Assembly (NCBI RefSeq): GCF_900102815.1
Contig: NZ_FNGF01000001.1
Location: 1-64,000 of the forward strand
Source of the DNA: Glycomyces sambucus
Lineage (GTDB): Bacteria > Actinomycetota > Actinomycetes > Mycobacteriales > Micromonosporaceae
Length of the DNA stretch: 64,000 bases
Reading direction: 5' to 3'
The position numbers were made by a program, and so were the translations under genes. Below the pieces are notes generated by a model, which saw only the letters and a program-made list of their open reading frames with translations, searched no databases and had not been told where the DNA came from. Below are positions 58,608-64,000 of this stretch, one piece after another. Position 1 is the stretch's first letter; each line of letters starts with the position of its first letter.

Positions 58608-60677
58608 ATGCCGTCACCCCCCGGCGCATGGTCGCGTGCCCGCACCGTCATCGTCTTCGGTTCCCTCATCGTCGCGACCGCAGCGCTCGCTTGGTGGCTC
58701 GCCCGAGAACCCGGGCGCCGCGACCTGTTCGACGCAGTGACCCTCGGCACCGCCGTACTCGCACTCGTCGTCGCCGCAGTGACGCCATTCAAGGCCACCA
58801 GCGGCACACGTCCTAGATCTTCCCCTGAAGAGCAGCTCGAATCACTCGCCGTCCTCATGCACAAGGCCGCCGCGAACGAGAAGCGGACGCTCAAACTCAC
58901 CGGCTCGGACTACATCCAAGTCGAATGGCAGGTCGACACCAGCACGGTCCCTGGCAAGGCGACGCCGAAGGTCACCGGGGACATCGCGTCCATCGGCGAG
59001 GACTGGCTCGTCCACCGCCCGCACCTGACAGTCATTCTGGGGGCGAAAGGCGCCGGCAAGTCGGCAACGGCGCTGCTGCTCACACACCAGCTCCTCGAGC
59101 TCCGCAGCCCAGGTGACACCACCGTTCCCGTCCCCCTCCTCTTGCACGTCGGCGGCTGGGACCCTGCAGTGCCCCTGCTCGAATGGACCGCGCAGCAGCT
59201 CGCCGACCAGTTCCGGTTGAAGCGACCACGCAGCCCTGACGGCGTCGACCTCACCGCCTACCTGGCACGTGGCGGGGACATCATGCTGGTCATCGACGGG
59301 TTCGACGAGATCCCTGCGCCTGCACGCCCGGCCGCGTTTACGGGCCTCCAGCACGCGCTGGACTCAAGCGCGGCACCGATCGTGGTGACCTCCCGGCCCG
59401 ACGAGTTCACCGGCGCTCACGCCGCCAGCGGCCTCCACGTCGAAGGCTGGTCAACCGTGGCCCTGCGACCGGTCAGCCCGGTACAAGCGCGCACCTACCT
59501 CGAAAAGGGCCACGATCCCGACCATTGGACTGCCGTGTTCGACAAGCTTGGCCGCGCTAACAGTCCGGTCGCCCAGGCGCTCTCCACACCGCTGATGGTC
59601 TTCCTGTGCCGCGAGGTCTACCGGCACCAGCAACCAGACTCAGCAATCCTCGCGGGCCTCGAAAGTCGGAGCGCAGTTGAACAGCACCTAGTCGCGCACT
59701 ACCTTCCCGCGGTCTATGACACACACGGACAAAGCACCAACAGCGAGGAGGTGTCGTCGGATCGGTCAGCATCGAGCGCCGAACAGGCTGAGCGCTACCT
59801 CCGCTTCATCGCCACACACTTGCAAAAAACAGGCGCCTCGACATTCGCTTGGTGGGAACTGCCCCGATCGTGGAGTTCCAGGAAGATGTCTGTGGCGATA
59901 GGGTTGATGGTCGGTCTGATGACCGGGCTGGGGTTCGGGCTGACGGGGGGACTAGCGTTCGGGCTGGGGTTCGGGCTGGGGTTCGGGCTGGCGTTCGGGC
60001 TGGGGTCCGGGCTGGCATTCGGGCTGGCACTCGGGCTGCCGCTCGGCCTGATGTTTGGGCGGATGGCGAAGGACCGTCCAGTCCTTCGACCAACGACTAT
60101 TGCCTTCGGCCGAAGGCAGCTTCGCGACGGAGTGGTGGCCGGGCTGGTTACCGGGCTGGTGGCTGGGCTGGGGGTCGGGCTGTTGGTCGGGCAGGGGGTC
60201 GGGCTGTTGGTCGGGCTGGTGGTCGGGCCGCTGTCCGGGCTGATGACCGGCCTTTGGCAATCGATCAGTTCCGTCCAGCTGCAGATGCTCACCTCAAGAG
60301 AGGTTTTCGTAAGCGAACGGAAAGCGAGCAATCTGCTCGGGCTGGCGGTCGGGCTGGCGTTCTGGCTGTCGATTTGGTGGGTTATCAGGGAACAGACCGG
60401 ACTGACTCCCCGGCTGGCGGTGGAAATGGGTCCCGGACTGCTCCTCGGGCTTGTAGTAAAGTTGGTGTCCGGAATTGCCTCAACTGCTTATCGCCTCTGT
60501 CATATTTCTCTTGCCTTCCCCAACGGCCGCAAACTGCCTTGGCGCTTCCTGGCATTCCTTGAGGGCGCACACGACCGCGGCGTCCTGCGCCAAGTGGGAG
60601 CGACCTACGAATTCCGCCACGAAGCACTCCAGACCTACCTGAGCGAGCCAGCTGACAGGCCCCGCTCCGAAGACTGA
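58608..60677 (+). CDS. NACHT NTPase with glycine-leucine repeat membrane domain
   Basis: A 689-residue protein. Two membrane helices (14-32, 43-60) precede a NACHT NTPase: Walker A GAKGAGKS (145-152), extended Walker B IMLVIDGFDEIP (225-236) and TSRPDEF (261-267). Residues about 430-560 are hydrophobic with tandem GLxFGL and GLxVGL units, likely a multi-helix membrane domain; the end has a FRHEALQTYL helix typical of NACHT C-termini. Bacterial NACHT proteins include antiphage effectors; a membrane-embedded type could act by pore formation. The -10 box TAAGAT (58596-58601) ends 6 bases before the ATG, so it is probably leaderless. Confidence 0.8.
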   Translation: MPSPPGAWSRARTVIVFGSLIVATAALAWWLAREPGRRDLFDAVTLGTAVLALVVAAVTPFKATSGTRPRSSPEEQLESLAVLMHKAAANEKRTLKLTGSDYIQVEWQVDTSTVPGKATPKVTGDIASIGEDWLVHRPHLTVILGAKGAGKSATALLLTHQLLELRSPGDTTVPVPLLLHVGGWDPAVPLLEWTAQQLADQFRLKRPRSPDGVDLTAYLARGGDIMLVIDGFDEIPAPARPAAFTGLQHALDSSAAPIVVTSRPDEFTGAHAASGLHVEGWSTVALRPVSPVQARTYLEKGHDPDHWTAVFDKLGRANSPVAQALSTPLMVFLCREVYRHQQPDSAILAGLESRSAVEQHLVAHYLPAVYDTHGQSTNSEEVSSDRSASSAEQAERYLRFIATHLQKTGASTFAWWELPRSWSSRKMSVAIGLMVGLMTGLGFGLTGGLAFGLGFGLGFGLAFGLGSGLAFGLALGLPLGLMFGRMAKDRPVLRPTTIAFGRRQLRDGVVAGLVTGLVAGLGVGLLVGQGVGLLVGLVVGPLSGLMTGLWQSISSVQLQMLTSREVFVSERKASNLLGLAVGLAFWLSIWWVIREQTGLTPRLAVEMGPGLLLGLVVKLVSGIASTAYRLCHISLAFPNGRKLPWRFLAFLEGAHDRGVLRQVGATYEFRHEALQTYLSEPADRPRSED
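59926..60243 (+). repeat. 12-base tandem repeats coding for GLxFGL / GLxVGL
   Basis: Two blocks inside the NACHT gene (about 59926-60062 and 60139-60243) made of degenerate units near GGGCTGGGGTTC. Units differ by single bases, so both blocks could change length by slippage in steps of four residues. Confidence 0.8.
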
Positions 60678-60923
60678 GCATGATCAATCTCCACCAGGAT
60701 TCGTGACATCAGGCCCGGCGACCTTCCGCTTCTCAGGCGGACTTGCGTTTCTGTAGCGCATGCCTATTTACCTGCATGAGCGACACCGCCGAACTCGAGC
60801 GGTTGAGCCTCGGGGCCGACGGCGTGCGGGCCGTGCAGCACCAGGTCGACCGCACCTGGGGGCGAGCCAGCCTGTTGCACTGAAGTGGCGGGTGATGTCG
60901 GAGGGGCGCCGTAGGCTGCGTGC

Positions 60924-61409
60924 ATGTGCGGGGACCTGGTACGACGGCGGGACTGGCCGCTCTACGCCCTGGACGCCCGCTTCACATTGGGCTGGTAGGA
61001 GCTGCACCTGCACCCCTTCATGCCCGGGGCTGACGAGTTCTTCTCCGTCCTCGCCGGTGACTTGGAGGTCGCGCGGGCGCACCTCGACCTCCGCACGGTG
61101 CCGCTCGGTCCCTGGCCCGGCGTGCCGGAGCCGGATCGGCCGGTGGTCCGGTTGCAGTTGCTCGAGGTCGCCTCCGGATATTGGGGCCGGGGTATCGGGC
61201 GCGCGACCGTTGACCATCTCAGGTTCCTTCACCCGGGGACACGCCTCGCGGCCGTCAGTGTCCAGGGTGCGGCCGGGTTCTGGGAGGCGTTGGGCTGGGA
61301 CCGGTTCGAGCACCGCGACGGTCGCGGCCGGCTCCCGCTGTACCTCGCACCGGACTCCCCCTCGGCCCCGCTGGCGCGGCCCGCAAGTCAGGTTAGAGGT
61401 AGGGGATAA
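60924..61409 (+). pseudogene. GNAT acetyltransferase pseudogene
   Basis: From an ATG at 60924 the frame reads MCGDLVRRRDWPLYALDARFTLGW, an in-frame TAG (60996-60998), then ELHLHPFMPGADEFFSVLAGDLEVARAHLDL and the acetyl-CoA binding part LLEVASGYWGRGIGRATVDHL (RGIGRA loop) with AAGFWEALGW. The N-terminal third is thus cut off by one nonsense codon; translation could restart at ATG 61020, giving a 129-residue partial protein. A 35-codon frame at 60776-60883 just before shows no known domain. Confidence 0.6.
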
Positions 61410-61682
61410 GCGGGCGATGCCGCACCTCGACGATCCCAACCCCGCCCAAGCTACAAACCATCTCTCGCCGAATAGCGGGACAGCCTTTAGCGGGCTGAGA
61501 TCGAATTGTACTGTTATCAACTCGCGACCCTGTTGTTTGCAACCGAGCCCAGTTGGCGAACGTGGGTCAATCAATCAGTGAAGCGTCAACGATTGAATTA
61601 GTGGTAATCGGAGAGATCCCTGATCACTTAATCAGCCTTATCCTTACATTTGAAGGCGTAGCTCCGCAGACTAGGCAAAGGA
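61410..61682. other. Transition into AT-rich DNA
   Basis: No gene seen. Base composition drops from over 70% GC to near 45% across this stretch, marking the left edge of a foreign segment. Confidence 0.5.
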
Positions 61683-62319
61683 ATGAATGATCAGAATTCG
61701 ACCTCAAAAGATTCGACTTGGATGAAATGGGGAGTAATTGTAGCCGTGTTGAGCCTGCTGGTTACAATCGTGGGATTGTTTCTGAATCCTTCATCAAATC
61801 AGAATGAAGGGAGCGATGGTAGCACTGATTCACCTACCTATTCCCCAGGAATGGAGTCCAGTTCCACAAGTTCTAGCGGTTATGGCGAAACGCCAACCAA
61901 TACTGCGGCCGAGACCCAAGGCAATGGCTCGAGCGGACTTGAGACTGAGGACGGACCAGCTCGACCAAGCCATAAACGACTCGGGCTATGAATGTCCGGA
62001 ATACAACGACGGCGGATGTGATTGGACGTACACGTACTGGGGATCCGATTTCGATGATCCATGGCCTCTCGTGCTAGAACATGCTGAACATTTCGCTCGC
62101 CAATGGACCGATCTAGAGAAGGATTTTACTATTTTGATCGGCCCCAGTTGGGAAGTTGAATGCTACGAAGAGCGTTGGGCCTGTGAGCACGTGCAGGAGG
62201 TTCTCGGCGGATATCTTCTCTACCCCTGGAATTGGGAAAGTGAACTCGCCACCCATCATAGCGAATGCGCTTGCTTATACGGTCTAGCGCCTCCCCACGA
62301 AATACGGGACAGGCTTTAG
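61683..62319 (+). pseudogene. Membrane-anchored Ser/Thr-rich protein with a frameshift
   Basis: The first frame gives a short start, one membrane helix (MKWGVIVAVLSLLVTIVGLFL, residues 14-34) and a Ser/Thr/Gly-rich stalk, then stops soon after. A second frame, shifted by one base within about 61930-61965, continues DQLDQAINDSGYECPEYNDGGCDWTYTYWGS and ends DRL at 62319, with five or six cysteines and many tryptophans, like a small secreted domain. The whole would be about 212 residues. It is AT-rich and foreign in composition. The family is unknown. Confidence 0.5.
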
Positions 62320-62445
62320 GCCCAGGCTCGCACCCGCCGAGCGAACCCCGTCCACCCGTGCGCGATGGCGGCTCATGCCGGTGGGGCGGTCACCACGGTC
62401 TCGGAGCACTCGGCCGCGATCGCTGTGAGCGCATCGACCTCGGCA

Positions 62446-63378
62446 CTATCGACCGAGAGGGCACTCGATATAAAGCACACGCATCAGCGCACTTGCACTC
62501 GTTGCCCTCTTGACAACTTCGCGGCCGCACCCGCCCAGAGTGTACGGCATTCTTAAATGAAGAAGACTCGATGAATCGGGTAATTCAATGAGCCTGGATC
62601 GACTGCGCGGGACCGAGGAGAGCGCAATTGACCAATACCTCACAGCCGATGCCAAGCTGAATTGTGAAATCGTCGCTACCACCATGTAAACAGCAGAGAA
62701 TATACCCAAGGGAATTATGCCAGTTGTAACAAGAAACTTGAGAACTCCCCAAGTGCCCGCTTGTCCCAGCAACAGCAGAATAACATTAAGCATGAGGTTG
62801 ATGACCAGCCCAATAATGAATATCCACTCACTGACAAGCATGATCCCTATGAGCGGAAAAAAGAACATGAAGTGCCACGTTCTTTCTTGACTCACAAATA
62901 CAGACACAAGTGAGGTAGCGGTCATGAGAATCGCAAAAAGTAGTATGATCCAGCTAAAATCCAATATCTGCGCCAGAACCCACAAGTCGATCATCGCCAG
63001 AGGATGTGATCCAAGAAGCTTCAGCTCAGCTCGTTCCCCTGCATCAAACATTCCTACGACAAAAAACAATGACGAATAGGAAGCCAATAGTAGCAAGCTA
63101 AGTGCCACGATGGCGCCAAAGGTTGAGATGGCGGCCACCGAAAGTGAAGCCCATTGATTGTCAGCTACTGCTCCTGTGAGCCTTCCCGTGAGCTTGTGTA
63201 TTTTGCGCGCGAACTTGTATACTCTTTTGCCGTTAGAATACCAAGATTCAATACCAAATATTGTCGCAATAAGGACGAGAATTGCGATGGGGAACCCGAA
63301 GCCTTCCAACACCAAAAGGAGAGTGTTGACAAAGTCAGGTATGAGGGGTTGAACCGGTTCCGGCGCATCTGCAAGCAT
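62446..63378 (-). CDS. AT-rich multi-helix membrane protein of unknown function
   Basis: A 310-residue protein with about six or seven membrane helices (for example LLLVLEGFGFPIAILVLIATIFGI, SVAAISTFGAIVALSLLLLASYSSLFFVV, ILDFSWIILLFAILMTATSLVSVFV, FFPLIGIMLVSEWIFIIGLVINLMLNVILLLLG). Low GC and codon use unlike the neighbours indicate horizontal transfer. The last 40 residues fall back into GC-rich sequence and may not be original. I do not recognise the family. Confidence 0.6.
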   Translation of the reverse strand: MLADAPEPVQPLIPDFVNTLLLVLEGFGFPIAILVLIATIFGIESWYSNGKRVYKFARKIHKLTGRLTGAVADNQWASLSVAAISTFGAIVALSLLLLASYSSLFFVVGMFDAGERAELKLLGSHPLAMIDLWVLAQILDFSWIILLFAILMTATSLVSVFVSQERTWHFMFFFPLIGIMLVSEWIFIIGLVINLMLNVILLLLGQAGTWGVLKFLVTTGIIPLGIFSAVYMVVATISQFSLASAVRYWSIALSSVPRSRSRLIELPDSSSLLHLRMPYTLGGCGREVVKRATSASALMRVLYIECPLGR

Positions 63379-63789
63379 CGGATACTCTCAATCCGGAGAA
63401 AACGGTGCATTATACGACCTAGGGGATCTACCTGGACCTGAATAGGGATGAAGTCAACATCGTACGACGAAATCAGTCCGTGTGCGGAACACGCCAAGAT
63501 CTGGTTTGGTTGGACGAGCTGAACATATTGTCCCGCTTGCTGTTCGGAGTGCTGCGCCGGTTTTGAGCGACTCCGAGGAGTCAAGGTCCGCTGGACAATC
63601 CTGGACCTAGCTTCCGCGAGCACCGGCAAGGACATCCCCCGCGCCTAGACGGCGTTCGCGGACCGAGGGTCTGCGGTGCGCCGTGCGATGGCGGTTCGGC
63701 CGCGATGGCAAGCGGCCCAGTCGAACCGATACGGCCAGGCGATGCTCTGGCCCTTCCCGCGTGCCGCCCGCATCCCTGCGAGCGACACG
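63379..63789. other. Gene-free right edge of the foreign segment
   Basis: AT-rich sequence gives way to GC-rich sequence near 63500. Short frames on both strands lack recognisable domains. No repeat or tRNA gene marking an attachment site is visible. Confidence 0.4.
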
Positions 63790-63918
63790 TCATCGGTCGC
63801 GCTTGCGGCGCCGCCGCGACCCGCCGCCCGCGCGGTAGGCCATCACCGTGAAGGCGATGACGACGAACGCAAGGGCGAGCAGTGCGACGGGTGTGTTGAT
63901 ATCGCCGGATCGGGACAT
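63790..63918 (-). CDS. 42-residue single-helix membrane protein
   Basis: ATG at 63918 with a strong AAGGAG upstream. The product has a short polar start (MSRSGDINTP), one membrane helix (VALLALAFVVIAFTVMAY) and a very basic tail (RAGGGSRRRRKRDR). The ribosome site, helix and positive-inside tail support a real small gene. No partner is visible before the end of the window. Confidence 0.6.
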   Translation of the reverse strand: MSRSGDINTPVALLALAFVVIAFTVMAYRAGGGSRRRRKRDR

Positions 63919-64000
63919 CGAGGCTCCTTGGTTTCCGCTGCCGTTCATCCACATTCGTCGAGGCCGCAGCCGGGGTCCTTGCAGTCGCGATCGTACGATC

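Noticed and set aside
59849-60562. 237-codon frame within the NACHT gene
   Set aside because: Alternate frame of the tandem repeats (GWRAGVRAGV-type pattern), a by-product of repeat structure.
61410-63789. tRNA-type attachment site for the foreign segment
   Set aside because: No tRNA T-arm motif or flanking direct repeat could be found by eye.

Overview
The window is from a high-GC, Gram-positive actinomycete. The evidence is strong third-position GC bias, frequent GTG starts and 4-bp ATGA/GTGA overlaps, a SigK/RskA/fasciclin locus, a SigB/SigF-type sigma factor with a matching promoter, ESX (type VII secretion) accessory proteins, many leaderless regulator genes and a type I-E-like CRISPR repeat. 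The genus cannot be fixed from sequence alone; a mycelial soil actinomycete is a reasonable inference.

Region 1 (1-36.6 kb) is mostly stress, envelope and metabolism. It opens with the end of a fasciclin-domain protein, then an ECF sigma factor (SigK-like) flanked by two RskA-like anti-sigma genes, one divergent and intact, one downstream and frameshifted. Two near-consensus SigK-type promoters lie back to back. Next come a large-subunit catalase with a SigB-type promoter, a zinc alcohol dehydrogenase, a serine hydrolase, a SigB/F sigma factor, an iron-containing redox enzyme with a CDGSH protein, and a FAD-Rieske oxidoreductase. A lipoprotein / 28-aa peptide / DUF6766 operon follows, then an SDR and a MarR-controlled hydrolase. 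A polyphosphate-polymerase-like (VTC) / DUF4956 / CotH cluster carries a PhoP-type direct repeat upstream and is followed by a PhoP-like two-component system. Then come a chromate resistance operon (ChrA with a split ChrB), a WYL-regulated pair, two HxlR regulators with recognisable palindromic operators, a solitary ketosynthase, a TetR regulator and a YeiH-type transporter with its own 54-aa membrane peptide.

Region 2 (36.8-53.1 kb) looks like a defence/mobile island. It is bracketed by two directly oriented paralogous HTH genes, each preceded by hairpins. Inside are a nuclease-STAND NTPase (about 1340 aa if a frameshift is bridged), a divergent Schlafen/AlbA-type protein, a very long repeat protein split by a single in-frame stop, membrane proteins, a RusA-fold-like protein, and several decaying genes.

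Region 3 (53.2-64 kb) holds a MerR pseudogene and an orphan seven-repeat CRISPR array whose repeats switch orientation at a perfectly palindromic repeat. It continues with a type VII secretion toxin module (YbaB, EspC-like, WXG-like carrier, GH-E nuclease toxin, immunity candidates), a membrane NACHT NTPase with glycine-leucine tandem repeats, a broken GNAT gene, and an AT-rich foreign segment (about 61.5-63.4 kb).

Broken genes are unusually common: two frameshifts in one anti-sigma gene, one in the STAND gene, one in the AT-rich segment, and nonsense codons in the repeat protein, MerR and GNAT genes. The nonsense codons look like real decay; the homopolymer frameshifts could also be sequencing errors.
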